Of a stretch of 64,000 nucleotides of DNA, positions 52,020-63,690 are shown piece by piece. Source of the DNA: Notolepis coatsorum (Eukaryota; Chordata; Actinopteri; Aulopiformes; Paralepididae); contig OZ020592.1 of NCBI GenBank assembly GCA_963971535.1, positions 58,333,464 through 58,397,463 of the forward strand, written 5' to 3'. The notes beneath the pieces were generated by a model. The model was given only the letters and a program-made list of their open reading frames with translations. It was not told the origin of the DNA and made no database searches. Numbering within the stretch: the first letter of the stretch is position 1; each line of letters opens with the position of its first letter. Made by a program: the position numbers and the translations under genes.

Positions 52020-55000
52020 CGATTCGGACAATAAGAAGAGATTTAAAGACGATAAAGGGCGAGAATGTCTCCTTCACTATCGCAGCAAGCGGGCAGCCAG
52101 AGCGACGGTATAGGATTACAAATGCTTTCACCAGCCAAGAAATAGGACTATCGCAGTACACCTACCCCATCGCCAAGCTGATGGATAAATATGGGCACCT
52201 GCGTCAACTACCTATCCCGCTCATAGACGGCGCCACCCCGACCCTGCTGATAGGCTCCGACCATGCAGAACTCATAGTCCCGATTGACCGGGTCCATACA
52301 GGACCCCGAGGCTGTCCTGCAGCAGTCGAGACCCGCCTAGGGTGGACACTACAAGGCCCCCTCGCTAAATCTCTCAACCGAACAGCAGCCACTAGCTGCC
52401 TCCACTCCAGAACGACAGAAGAAGACACCACTCTCCTGCAGCATGTCGAGAGGCTATGGACACTAGAGACAATGCCCTTTAAGAACGAAAAGAAAGATAT
52501 TCGTTCTAAAGAAGACATTTACGCCATCAACCTACTCGAGCAAGGGACAAAGAGAGTCACAGTCGGCGGAGTGATGAGATACGCAACTCCACTCCTGAGG
52601 CGAGAGGGAATGCCCACCTTTCACGCAAAGAAAGACGCCACGGAGCGCTATCTATTGAACACAGAGCGGCGCCTAGCCAAAGACCCCGCTCAAGAGAGTG
52701 TGTACCGCGCTGAGATTGAGAAGCTAATCACAGCGGGACACGTGACAAAGATTGACATTAAAGAGGCCGATCAGACGACCGAATCATGGTACGTGCCGCA
52801 CCACAAGGTCCACCACAACGGCAAGGATCGCATTGTGTTTAACTGCAGCTACCAGATCGGATCCCAAAATCTGAATAAAGAGCTCTTGCCCGGCCCCACA
52901 CTCGGCCCCTCCCTACTGGGCGTGCTACTGCGCTTCCGCCAGGACAAGGTGGCTATCAGCGGGGATATCAAAGGGATGTTCCTGCAGGTGAGACTAGTGG
53001 AGGAGGACAAGCCCCTGCTGCGGTTCCTATGGAGAGAGAGGATCGGAGATGAGAACCCAGCCATCTACCAGTGGGAAGTACTCCCCTTCGGAACCACATG
53101 CAGCCCGTGCTGTGCTACATTTGCACTACAGAAACACATCGCAGAGGACCCAGCAGCAGATGAAGAGGTCCGACACAGTGTGAAGAACAGTTTCTACGTG
53201 GACAACTGTTTACAAAGCGTTTCGACTCAAAAAGAAGCCGAGGCTCTCCTAATCAAGCTACGCGCCTCCCTGATCAAAGGCGGCTTTGATCTCAGGCAGT
53301 GGGCCAGCAGTGACCCGCACGTATTGCGCAGCCTCTCCCCCGCGGACAAGGCTGCCAGCAGCGAGACCTGGATGGCGACCATCCCAGGAGAAGCCCAAGA
53401 AATGACACTAGGACTAGTCTGGCGCTTCAAAACAGACTCGCTCCACTATAGACACAAACCCCTGACTCCAGAGCAGGGAAGGTCGACGGCGACACCGACC
53501 ACCAGACGGAGTGTGTACAGAACACTCGCCAGACAATATGACCCGTTGGGATGTATTCTACCTTACACCACCAGGGCAAAGATGATTGTACGAGCACTAT
53601 GGGACAAGGACCAGGGCTGGGACGACCCAATACCCGCACGCCTTGCCTCCACATGGAGAGAGTGGGAGACGGAACTCCGCTCACTCCCAGGCGTCAATAT
53701 ACGCCGCAGCTACTTCCCACCCACGGTGAGGCCAGAGACATGCAAGATGGATCTACACGTCTTCAGCGACGCCTCCGAAGTAGCCTATGGATCGGTGGCC
53801 TACTTGCGTGCCCAAGAGAAGGGAGGAGAGATACACACCGCTTTCATCCTGGCTCGCTCAAGAATAGCCCCACGAAAGCAACAATCTATCCCGCGTCTAG
53901 AGCTCTGCGCAGCCCTAGCAGGAGCGCATCTAGCCACGTTAATCCAACGTGAACTCACCATTCCGGTGCACAGAACAATCTTGTGGTCAGATTCCACGAC
54001 AGTACTCACATGGATCAAGTCTGATTCATGCAGATACAAGGTCTTCGTGGGAGTCAGAGTCACCGAGATTCAAGAGTTAACAGAAGCAGCGAGCTGGCGG
54101 TATGTGGACACCAAACACAACCCAGCTGACGTCATCACCCGGGGAATGTCCCTGGATGACCTCACCCGTCGCAACATCTACAGTGACGGACCAGAATTCC
54201 TCAAGCTCCCGGAAGAAGAGTGGCCTACGCCCACCCCACGGGAAGCAAGTAAAGAGGAGGCTGAGAACAAGAAACCTATGTTCTGTGGACTGAGCACAGT
54301 CGCCTCCACAGACCCCAACATAGATGACTGCATTACCCTACAGAGTGCGCAGCTAAAGACATTCCTGTGGCACCACCCAGAGATTCAGTCCACCACTGAC
54401 ATTTCAGCAGCTGACTACGAAGAAGCAGAACTTCTTCTACTACAACGAGCCCAGAGAGACTCGTTCCCCGATGAGCTAGACTGTTTACAGGGAGGAAAGC
54501 CCGTCCCATCAGACAGCAGACTGCTCCACCTGGCACCCGAGAGTGACGCCCATAATCTCATCAGAGTGGGTGGTCGCCTGCGGAGAGCCCCCGATCTACC
54601 GGATGACATTAAGTACCCGATAGTCTTGAACAGCCGACACAAGGTTACAGAGCTGATCATAAAGAAATACGACAAGGATGTGCACCACGCAGGAGCAGAG
54701 AGAGTCTTCGCGGAGATCAGACGTTGCTATTGGATACTTCAAGGAAGAGAAGCGGTGCGACGCTTCCAGCGAACCTGTCTAGACTGCCGAAAGTGGCGCG
54801 CGCAGCCCAGCATACCACGGATGGCTGACCTACCCCCCTGTCGCCTCCGACTCGGCGACAAGCCATTCCACTCCACAGGCATGGACTGTTTTGGCCCGTT
54901 GTATATAAAGAGAGGAAGAGGAACCGAGAAGCGGTGGGGTATTGTATTCAAATGCATGACCACCAGAGCGATACATATCGAACTCCTTCCGACCATGAGC

Positions 55001-55020
55001 ACAGACTCATTCCTTATGGC
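51917..55020 (+). pseudogene. pol: BEL Pol: protease, RT, RNase H, integrase start
   Basis: The protease begins in this frame at AVLDDGSEKTLLLASAAAQL (51932 on; D-D-G-S catalytic box). The ATG at 52016 is only an internal Met and overlaps the gag stop by 4 bp. RT: RIVFNCSYQIGSQNLN, KVAISGDIKGMFLQVRL, LPFGTTCSPCCATFAL and the active-site FYVDNCLQS, a YVDN variant I recall in BEL. RNase H: LHVFSDASEVAYGSVAYL ... WSDSTTVLTWIK. Integrase: DVHHAGAERVF ... CLDCRKW zinc region and the first catalytic D in STGMDCFGPLYIK. At 55021 hAT DNA replaces the rest. Confidence 0.9.
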
Positions 55021-55290
55021 TAGGCCTGCCACGATAACAAATTTTGCTGGGCGATTAATTGCCCCCGAAAATATCGCGATAAGCGATATTATTGCGACCG
55101 GTTAAAAAAAAAATTTGAGAAATTTATTTCCCAAAACTTTTATTTTGAAGCCCACCGCTCCGTCTTTTCCGGTTTAAGACTTTTATTTTGAAGCCCACCG
55201 ACCGGACCGGAAGTATTGTTGAGATTATCCTAGCCGACAACTTGTCTCGTCTGGTTGTGTTTTTTAGTTTTAACGTTAGCGACGTTTAAC
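55021..55290. mobile_element. hAT-like fragment in the BEL integrase
   Basis: It starts TAGGCCTGCCACGATAACAA ... TTTTGCTGGGCGATTAATTG, a recurrent left end of fish hAT-like MITEs. A 40-bp internal duplication (TTTATTTTGAAGCCCACCG, at about 55138 and 55182) follows. The right half is missing; another element begins at 55291. Confidence 0.7.
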
Positions 55291-56516
55291 GACCAGTGAT
55301 GCCACAGATTACTTGTAAAAGTAATCCGATTACTGATTACTGATTACTCCTTTAAAAAGTAATCCAAGTTACTTTACTGATTACTTGATTATCAGAGTAA
55401 CTTAGTTACTTTGAAAGTAACTAGGTTACGAAGTCGTCGTCGTTCCCCCAACAGTTTTTTTAAAACGCTTTATTGAAAGTGCATAAATTGTTTTTAACTT
55501 GTTTCTCTGCACATAACGTAAATTGTTAAACTAGTGCTTCAGCTTCTGTACCATCAAGTATGGTAAAGCAACAGTCTATGATGCTCACAGCATTAGAGCA
55601 GCCAGCCAGTGGTTTTACAAACCCAGTGTATCCATTCACATCTAACAAATGCAGGCTGAACTATTCAATTATATCAACTGTAACTATTACATTGTTTTTA
55701 TAAATGTCTCTCTATAAACATACAATCAGTCTCTCTTTAACATGTAAATTAACTGTAAATCTGTGTGTGTGGCTGCTGCGATCCCGTGTGTGCGCGCGCG
55801 CGTGTGTGTGTGTCTGTGTGTGTACTGCGGTCTGCGGAGCCCTTCAAATCAGCGGAGCCGAGTTTTGACATGGCATTGATCCATTGTTCTATTGAAGCAC
55901 ATTACCACCATCCTCTCGCTAAACAACTTGTAGACCACAGTGTTTTTATGAGTGCCCACAAGTAGCTGTTTTAATAATATAATAAGCCGCGCGCCTCGGT
56001 AATAATAATAAGCTGCGTTTTTTCTTCCTGTAAGCGTTTTGGGGTGGAATTCTCAGACGAATGCAACGGAGCCCTGCTGTCACACGATTGGCGCATATGT
56101 CACATGACGTGCTGTGAAGACCCGCCCTACTCTGCCTCTGATTCGCAGACTGTGGATGGGGAATGTGATTGGGCCAAAGCAGAGTCACTCACAGACAGAG
56201 AGTCCAGTCACGCCGCGGGAGTCGGGACACATTCTTGTGTAACCCTTTCACTGCCACACCACGTCACTCCCAAATAAGAAAAACAGCTCAAAAATGTATT
56301 TTTGACTGTCGAAAACGAAATAAAATACTGCATTCCGCCTGCATTATGAATTTATGATGAGATAGTAACGAAATAGTAACGCATAGCCACTTGGACAAGT
56401 AACTGCAATCAGATTACTGGCTTTTAAAGATTAACGCGTTAGATTACTATTTTCGGGGAAAAGTAATCAGATTACAATAACGCGTTACTTAGTAACGCGT
56501 TACCGGCATCACTGCA
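55291..56516. mobile_element. hAT-like element with CAGTGATGCC ends
   Basis: Left end CAGTGATGCCACAGATTACT, right end GTTACCGGCATCACTG, inverse at CAGTGATGCC. AGTAATC / GATTACT words fill both ends. ACGAC stands at both flanks but no full 8-bp duplication, so the right border may have been changed by deletion. It contains a short GT/GC run near 55762-55825 and no recognisable protein. Confidence 0.75.
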
Positions 56517-56689
56517 CACGACCCGTGGCGAGGCTAATAGAACTGCCCCGACTCCCAGACACTATCGATGATGACCATGACCCCATGACTTTGTGAGTTG
56601 ACTGACCCTTACAGCGGACCTTGAGTGGTAGACAGTGCGGTTAATCTGTCTCTGCTTAGCTAATTAGGTGGGACTAATTAGGGGGCGGC
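56517..56689 (+). pseudogene. pol: BEL Pol last codons and polypurine tract
   Basis: GACCCGTGGCGAGGCTAATA begins the last codons, reading PVARLIELPRLPDTIDDDHD before TGA at 56593-56595. This is the usual end of BEL Pol. The integrase core and C-terminal region between 55020 and here are gone. GGGGGCGGC before 56690 is the polypurine tract. Confidence 0.75.
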
Positions 56690-58087
56690 TGTTGTGAAGG
56701 ATCAGATTAAACCGAATATATATATTTATTTATGGATATATATTTAATAGTATTTGTATATCGTTTGATATCCCCTGTATATTCCTTGTACAATATGCAC
56801 TGAATATCCCTTTAGTCTACTAACAGCCCATAATAGTTTCATTCTACCATTGGACGAGAACCTGGCGCCAGCAGCCATGCCCCTTGGTTCAAGTTCAATC
56901 GTGCCGACCAACATGTCGTGGCAAGCCCGGTTCCGCGTAGGAATACGTCTGGCGAAATACGAATGGTACTATTTGTTCACAGCGCATATATATATGGCGC
57001 AAGTAAAGTAGAACTTTCTTTTAGTCCATTAGTCCTTTACCCTCCAACCTAGTAACAGACGCGAAGCCTCACCCACGACGCACGTGTGGTGCAGTAAGGC
57101 CTACTTGGCCTCAGAATAGGCATTGAGACATCGTGTGGATTAATAGTTGAATTGTCATAGTTTGGCACTATACCGTCGAGTTGGACGTATTTCTATTAAG
57201 TTAATAATAGTCTATTATGTATGGTGCATCGTTCGGTTAGAGTTATAAAGTGAGCAGTACCCCCATCGTTCCTGACGTTATCTGGAGTCTTAACCAGGCT
57301 GGGCAGACCACGTGTGGTGCTTGCATCCGAGGAGCTCCGGGCCAGGACGAGTGGACCTGTACATTGGATTACTTTACCCGGACAACGGCGAGCCTTCCAC
57401 GGCTTGGATTATCTACATGCTTTGGGTGCTTTGATTATTCCATGGATAACGGCCAACACTGCTGAGTGTTGGAACTACCCCCCGGAGAGGAGTCCAGGTG
57501 AGACGGCGCTCTAACCCGAGTGAGGTCGCCTCACGTCTCTTCATCTGTGGACCGGCAGCTACCGTCCACCAGAGGGTCCAGCTGTATTCATCTGCGGACC
57601 GAGGTTCTGTGGGCATCGTGTTCAGGACTCTGAATTCTCCCAAGAAATCGTCGGCCAGATGGGATACCGCCAGCGGCTCTTCTAACCCCCCCCCCCTACT
57701 GTCTTACAACCAGCGGGACCCCCCCCTTTAGTGTATCCAGCTATAATCATTTAAGTACCATCGCTATAGTTCCCTAAAGAACCAGGTTGTATATTTGCTC
57801 CCTGCGTAACCAGAGATTGGACATTCAATGTTGATTTACCTACGAATACTCATTTGCCTTACAAGTGCATTTCAAATCATAAATGTCATTAAGTGAACGT
57901 TGTATATACCCTTTGCTATATAAAATATTCGATTTATACATTTGTGTGGACTTCGTTTCATCAGGTGGGAAAGTGTTCATCATATCTATATCATGTACTG
58001 GATGGCCAGAAGTTAAAGTACAAGCGGTAGTGGTTTAATAATACCATACTTATCAATACAGTCAGGGAATTGTACCCCTCAGTTACA
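56690..58087 (+). mobile_element. BEL/Pao 3' LTR (1398 bp)
   Basis: Same sequence as 48156-49542 apart from a 9-bp insertion (CAGACGCGA near 57054), a 2-bp difference in a TA run and one noticed substitution. GATAT follows at 58088. Confidence 0.95.
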
Positions 58088-58499
58088 GATATCTTTATTG
58101 AATTTTAATTTTAATTTGTGTTTATTGGACTAGTGGGGGTTTAATCAGGGGTTTATCTAGAGGGGGGTCGGAGTGGAGAGCATCTTATTGGATCCATGAC
58201 TCCAATGGGTAATGAGAGGAAGATGACCATCCTTAGTGGATGGGGCATAGGGAGGGGATTGGAGAGTGGGTATAGGAGGGTTAATAATAGGACGGGTGGG
58301 TTAGGGTTTAGAGTAGAAGGAGGGGGGGTTGTAACTGGGGTGGTATTGTTCTGTGTTTTATGTACTGTTGTCTTATATGTGTGTGATTGTTCCTCCTCTG
58401 AACTCCTGAGATTGACCATCTGGGCCCGCCTGGATCAGCGCCTCGAGCCTCAGCCTGGCTGCACTGGTATGTTCTCTACGCATTTAGACAAATTCGACC

Positions 58500-58922
58500 A
58501 TGGCTAAATTGAATATTTTAATTTGGAACGCAGGGGGTCTTAACGCCCCTCACAAGCGTGCCAGTGTCCTTTGGTTATTGAAGAGAAGAAATATTGACAT
58601 TGCTCTCCTTAGTGAGACGCATTTATTGGTGGGTGATGTGTCAAGGCTGGCAAATCGACAATATCACGTTATCTCCTCATCCTCAGCCGATGATAAGACG
58701 AAAGGAGTCGTCATAGTTACAAGACGTAACCTTCATATCAAAGTCCTGGACGTGTGGTCGGACACGGAGGGAAGGATTACTATAGCAAAAGTTGAGTTCT
58801 CTCATAGGAAGATGGCAATAATAGCATTGTATGCCCTTAACACATTTGATTCAGCGTTCTATGATACAATCACAAAGAATATGTTGGAACTTACTGGATA
58901 CGCTCTCATTGTGGGGGGGGCG
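58500..58922 (+). pseudogene. L1-like ORF2, endonuclease N-terminal part
   Basis: ATG 58500 (ACCATGG context) opens MAKLNILIWNAGGLNAPHKR, then IDIALLSETHLLV. These are the first conserved blocks of an APE-type endonuclease (N and E of the active site). The frame breaks in a G run (58911-58920) just before the block that normally reads GGDFN; the rest continues one frame over from about 58923. Confidence 0.85.
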
Positions 58923-60329
58923 ATTTTAATGCGTGCTGGGATGCGGAGATGGATAGGTCCGGGTCCTCTGAAACAGGCGACCAAAAACGGTCCTCTAAGG
59001 CCCTCAGGATGTGGGCCCAGGACACGGGGCTCGCAGACCTATGGCGCATATCCAATCCCACCCTCAAGGATTACTCTCACCTGTCAGCCAGACACAAAAC
59101 CTTCTCTCGAATAGACTATGCATTCGCGTCCCCTAATATGTTTGATAGTTTCGACATCTCATTGGTTCCCCTGGCTCTCTCGGACCACAAGGGGATTTTC
59201 CTTACGGCAACCTTTGGCAGGCTCTCCACGAGAGCTCCCAGGTGGCGTTTTAACTCAACCTTATTAAAGAACGATGATTTCTGTTCTGAATTCAGGAGTA
59301 AACTAGCTGAATTCTTGCAGATCAGCGTTGGCACGGTCGAAGACCCTAGGGTCCTGTGGAACGCATTGAAAGGATTTATCAGGGGTCATGTCACACTTTT
59401 CGCCTCCAATTTGCGTAAATCCCGGTCAAAAAAGCTAGAAGGACTGGAAACATTATATGCGGACCTATACGCATCCTTGCAAACTAACTATAGTGAACGA
59501 CTAAACACACAACGTAAGATAGTCAAGAAAGAAATAAACTCCATACTTAAACAACAGTCTGAGTTCTTGATACATAGGACAAGACAAAATTACTACTTTC
59601 ACGGCTCCAGGCCAAGCCATCTATTGGCAATGAAAATACGCTCGAATGATCATTTCTCGGATATCCCCTCGATCAAGACGAGACAGGGTACAGTCACTAC
59701 TGATTCGAAAAAGATCAACGACACTTTTAAAGAGTTTTACTCACAGTTATATAGCTCAGAGGTTAATCTCGACGACTCTAAATTTGAATCGTTCATGGGC
59801 GGGCTTGAGATACCCCACATTTCTGAGGAAGAGGCCAAGGAACTGGGGAAACCGATCACTCTGATGGAACTAAGGGAGACGATTGCTGAAATGCAGAGGG
59901 GTAAGGCACCAGGCTGGGATGGTATTCCACCCGAGGTGTATTTAGCTTTCTGGGACCAACTGGGTCCATTGATGCTCGATATGATCAATTACGCTATCGA
60001 ACAAGGGGAGTTCTCAAGAGATGTCAACATGGCATTGATTTCTTTACTTCTCAAGAAGGACCAAGATCCCAATGATTGTGGTAGCTATAGGCCCTTGAGT
60101 CTTCTCGGGGCCGATTTAAAAGTGTTTGCCAAGGTGCTGGCCCGCCGCCTGCAGAGATTTATGACGGTATTGGTACACTGCGATCAAACTGGTTTTATCC
60201 CGGGGCGCCTGGCTGCAGATAATCTTAGGAGGCTGTTGCATGTAGTCGATAACAGTAAAGACAATACAGCTCCGTCCACAGTTCTGTCTTTGGATGCCAT
60301 GAAGGCGTTTGACAGACTTGAGTGGTCAT
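58923..60329 (+). pseudogene. L1-like ORF2, endonuclease end and RT first half
   Basis: It continues the endonuclease (HKTFSRIDYAFASPNMF and the catalytic SDH in LALSDHKGIFL), then the reverse transcriptase: RGKAPGWDGIPPEVYLAFWD, SYRPLSLLGADLKVFAKVLA, QTGFIPGRLAADN and VLSLDAMKAFDRLEW. The order of blocks is that of the L1 clade. It is interrupted at 60330 by a hAT MITE; the frame is regained at 60737 because the 407-bp insertion plus duplication does not damage the element's own codons. Confidence 0.88.
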
Positions 60330-60728
60330 TAGGGATGGGTACCGAATTCGGTACTTTTGAGGTACCGAACCGAAACACGTCGGTACTACCGAGTATCGAA
60401 TCAAGTAAAAAAAAAAAAAAAAAAAAAAAATGTATTACATTTTTTTTTTTTTTTTTTTACTTTTTTCTTTTCATGTCAACGTTCACACGCACAATATATG
60501 CTTACCTAGGATTTGACTTGATTCAACAACTAAGCAGTCGGAGCAATGACAAGCCGAAAAACTGTCGAAATTGTAGTTATTTGAAGTTTGGATTTTTTTT
60601 TACGACTGAGGTAGGTAAATTACATTTCTTGAGACTAAAGTACCGAAAAAAGGTACCGTTGGGTACCGGTATCGATTCACAGGTACCGGTACCGGTATCA
60701 GTTCAAATGTGAAAGGTACCCATCCCTA
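60330..60728. mobile_element. hAT MITE in LINE ORF2
   Basis: TAGGGATGGGTACCGAATTC and inverse GGTACCCATCCCTA ends, GTGGTCAT duplicated exactly (60322-60329, 60729-60736). It is rich in GGTACCG palindromes and has a poly(A)/poly(T) pair at 60408-60459. Confidence 0.95.
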
Positions 60729-60736
60729 GTGGTCAT

Positions 60737-62679
60737 ACCTGTGGAAGGTATTTGAGGTTATGGGTCTTGGAAAGAGTTTTATTCATATGATTAAAGTCCT
60801 GTATGCCTCGCCGTCTGCGATGATACTGACAGGCAAAAACTGTTCCACACTTTTTCCAGTCTCCAGATCTTCTAGACAGGGTTGTCCTCTGAGCCCAGGA
60901 CTGTTCGCGCTTTCCCTCGAACCATTGGCCCAATTTATTAGGCAATCGGAGGACATCGTCCCCATAATGGTCAATAATACTCCACACAAAATTGCTCTCT
61001 ATGTGGATGACCTACTGATTTTTATGGACGACCCCTCCCGGTCATCCACGAAATTACTGGGAATAATCGACGACTTTGGTAAAATGTCAGGCTTTAAGAT
61101 TAACTGGAACAAATCAGCCTGCCTACCTCTTAATGAGCTGGCCAAGGCGGTGCGACTACCAGCTGATATCCCCATAGTGGAACATTTTAAATACTTGGGC
61201 ATAGAGATATTCCCCACGCTGAATCAAACTACTAAGTACAACTTCACGGGTACTTATGATAAAATACGCCAGGATCTAGACAGGTGGTCGTCCCTTCCTA
61301 ACTCCTTACAGGCCCGGGCTTCCATAATCAAAATGAACGTCCTGCCTAGGATACATTTTGTTAGCTCAATGCTCCCCCTGCCCCCTCCAATAGACCACTG
61401 GCACAAGGTACAATCGATGGTATCTAAGTTTATCTGGAATAACAAACGCCCGAGAATCAAAAGGGCTACTACTCAACGTAGAAAACAAGATGGGGGCCTC
61501 GCAATCCCTGATTTTAAGCTTTATTTCTGGTCCTTTTCACTGAGACCTCTGATGTGCTGGCTAGACCCTGTTGAGGCTGTATCTTGGCGCACCTTAGAAG
61601 CAGCGGCGGTTTCACCGCTAAGATTGCAGGATGTAGTGTACTCCACTGTCCCTATTTCGAAATGCCGACTGAGGTATGGACCGATCATAACTCACGTGAT
61701 CCAAATGTGGCGTAATGTACAGAAGTCGTGTGGGGTTAAATGCCCATGGCACCTGGACTCTCCAATTTTTAATAATCAGCAACTACTTGTTGGGCATAAG
61801 CCGGTTAGTATTCCTCAATGGCAAAGGAGGGGAGTTCATACTCTGGAGGATATTTATGATAAGAACGGCCTTCGGGCGTTTCAGGACTTAAGAGAATTTT
61901 ATGATCTTCCCGGCGAGTCTTTCTTTCTTTACCTTCAACTAAGGTCAGCGCTGAGGGCGCATGGCGTGCCGTGGGCTCAAGCTTTGCAACCACACCCCTT
62001 CCTCAGGCTCATAGTGGACAGGACGACCTCCAGAGGGTTTGTCTCAGATTTGTATACGCTCTTAATTCAATCCACGTATAAAAATTTGTCATTAGATACA
62101 ATCTGGTGTGGGGACATCCCGGAGTTGGACCCCGAGTTTGACTGGGATGATGTTTGGGCAAATGTGGCATTGTCTTCCCGCAACCCCAATCACCAGCAGA
62201 TTAATTTTAATTATATTCATAGGACCTATCTTACACCTAGGAAGCTATTTGCTATGGGACTGGTATTTGACTCTCGGTGCACTTTGTGCTCTCAAAGGGC
62301 CGCTGGCACTTATATGCATATGTATTGGGATTGCCCACCAGTGGCCCGCTTCTGGAGGTCAATAACGGACAAACTTTCAGATCTGTGTGGCTTAACTATC
62401 CCATTCACAGCTGTTACGCTACTCCTGAACGATATAACGACACTACCTGCGTCCGTTCAACTAAAAAGGGTTGTCCTAGCGGGGGTCACAGCAGCGAAGA
62501 AGCTAATAGCAATGAGATGGAAGGAGCCTGAGAAGCTCACAGTGATTAACTGGTCCCTAACACTATTGGATGTGATTTATCTTGAGATATCCACGGCGCA
62601 GGTGATTGGGGTGGGACAGGCAGGTATTGACCTGTGGTTTGCAGCAGCCGAAAAGGTCAGGACCGCCGTGTGCGGCTGA
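60737..62679 (+). pseudogene. L1-like ORF2, RT second half and C-terminus
   Basis: The peptide resumes GLGKSFIHMIKVLYASPSAM, then SSRQGCPLSPGLFALSLEPL and the catalytic box ALYVDDLLIFMDDPS. Thumb region: SGFKINWNKSACLPL, YLGIEIFPT, ASIIKMNVLPRIHFV, FIWNNKRPRIK. The C-terminus has the Cys cluster CTLCSQRAAGTYMHMYWDC. It ends at TGA 62677. The YVDD box (in place of the L1-typical FADD) is intact. Together with the two upstream pieces ORF2 would be about 1,260 codons without the MITE. Confidence 0.9.
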
Positions 62680-63127
62680 GCGGGGTTGGGGTGCGTGTTC
62701 GGGGGAGTCCGGGGGTCTCGTGGGAGGGGGAGGAGGAAATGTCTTGTCTGTCTTGTCTTTTGTCTTGTCCTCTTCAGTTTAGCTGGGGATTTTATGGGGG
62801 GGCAGCTATTTAACTATTTCTTCACTGTTTGGTCACTTTTACACGGTGGATGTGATTTATCTTGAGATATCCACGGCGCAGGTGATTGGGGTGGGACAGG
62901 CAGGTATTGACCTGTGGTTTGCAGCAGCCGAAAAGGTCAGGACCGCCGTGTGCGGCTGAGCGGGGTTGGGGTGCGTGTTCGGGGGAGTCCGGGGGTCTCG
63001 TGGGAGGGGGAGGAGGAAATGTCTTGTCTGTCTTGTCTTTTGTCTTGTCCTCTTGAGTTTAGCTGGGGATTTTATGGGGGGGCAGCTATTTAACTATTTC
63101 TTCACTGTTTGGTCACTTTTACACGGT
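62568..63127. repeat. 280-bp tandem duplication over the ORF2 end
   Basis: GGATGTGATTTATCTTGAGA starts at 62568 and 62848; the unit ends TCACTTTTACACGGT. It includes the last 37 codons and stop of ORF2 and part of the 3' UTR. The two copies differ by one base that I noticed (CCTCTTCAG / CCTCTTGAG). Confidence 0.95.
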
Positions 63128-63498
63128 CTCTGTGAGTCTATGGAACACCTCTACAGGTTTTTGTTTTTTCATGAAGGTTCATTGCTCTGTTTTCGGGTCG
63201 TGTTCTCAAAAAGTGGTCCTTGTGGTGAATTAGAGATGTACGTTTTATTAATATAGGGTCACACGGCCGGGAATCGGGGCTGAACACTGGGAAAGACCAT
63301 TTATTAGATAGTACCCCTTGGATTTAAAATTTAGAAGGTTGAACTCTGTTTTCTTTTCTCTTTGTCTGTATAAATTGTTATTCTGTATTATTATTGTTTT
63401 TGTTATTTTCTTGTGAAGTTCTATGTATTGTGATTGTGTTAATGTGTTGTCTTGTTTCATGTGAATAATAATAAAAAAAATTTGATCAAAAAAATAAA
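63128..63498 (+). other. L1-like LINE 3' UTR and A-rich tail
   Basis: No gene. It ends ATGTGAATAATAATAAAAAA and AAATAAATA before the target duplication. Confidence 0.75.
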
Positions 63499-63690
63499 TA
63501 AGGCTCCTCCCGAGAACAATTCCAGGTCTTTTACCTGGGTGATTTCAGCTGATCACCTGGGGCGAAGCCCTCAGCCATTCTCTCTATGTACTATATATAT
63601 TTCTATCTGTTTGGTTAATAAACCTTGTTATTATCCAAACCTCGGTTGACTGAGAACATTCTTCTTCAGGATATCCAGGAATATCCCACA
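63499..63690 (+). mobile_element. LTR (plus strand), part 2
   Basis: It resumes AAGGCTCCTCCCGAGAAC after the LINE. AATAAACC near 63618 is a likely poly(A) signal, and ATATCCCACA (63681-63690) is the LTR end, matching TGTGGAATA at 45849. Confidence 0.75.

Larger units (their letters stand above)
48156..58087 (+). mobile_element. BEL/Pao LTR retrotransposon, complete but broken
   Basis: Two LTRs, tRNA-Tyr primer site, gag, pol, polypurine tract (GGGGGCGGC, 56681-56689) and a 5-bp GATAT duplication. It is inserted in the spacer of the L1-like LINE. Coding damage: TGA at 50583, a 1-bp loss near 51928, and hAT DNA replacing most of the integrase core. Confidence 0.95.
45997..63498 (+). mobile_element. 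L1-like LINE, near full length, with nested insertions
   Basis: TAAGGCTCCTCCCGAG stands at 45981-45996 and again at 63499-63514, a 16-bp target duplication. Between them lie a 5' UTR, ORF1 (46165-47069), a spacer with a 342-bp duplication, ORF2 (58500-62679), a 280-bp duplication at its end and an A-rich tail (AATAATAATAAAAAAA). It contains a whole BEL element and a hAT MITE. ORF1 and ORF2 each carry frameshifts, so it is inactive. Confidence 0.9.
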
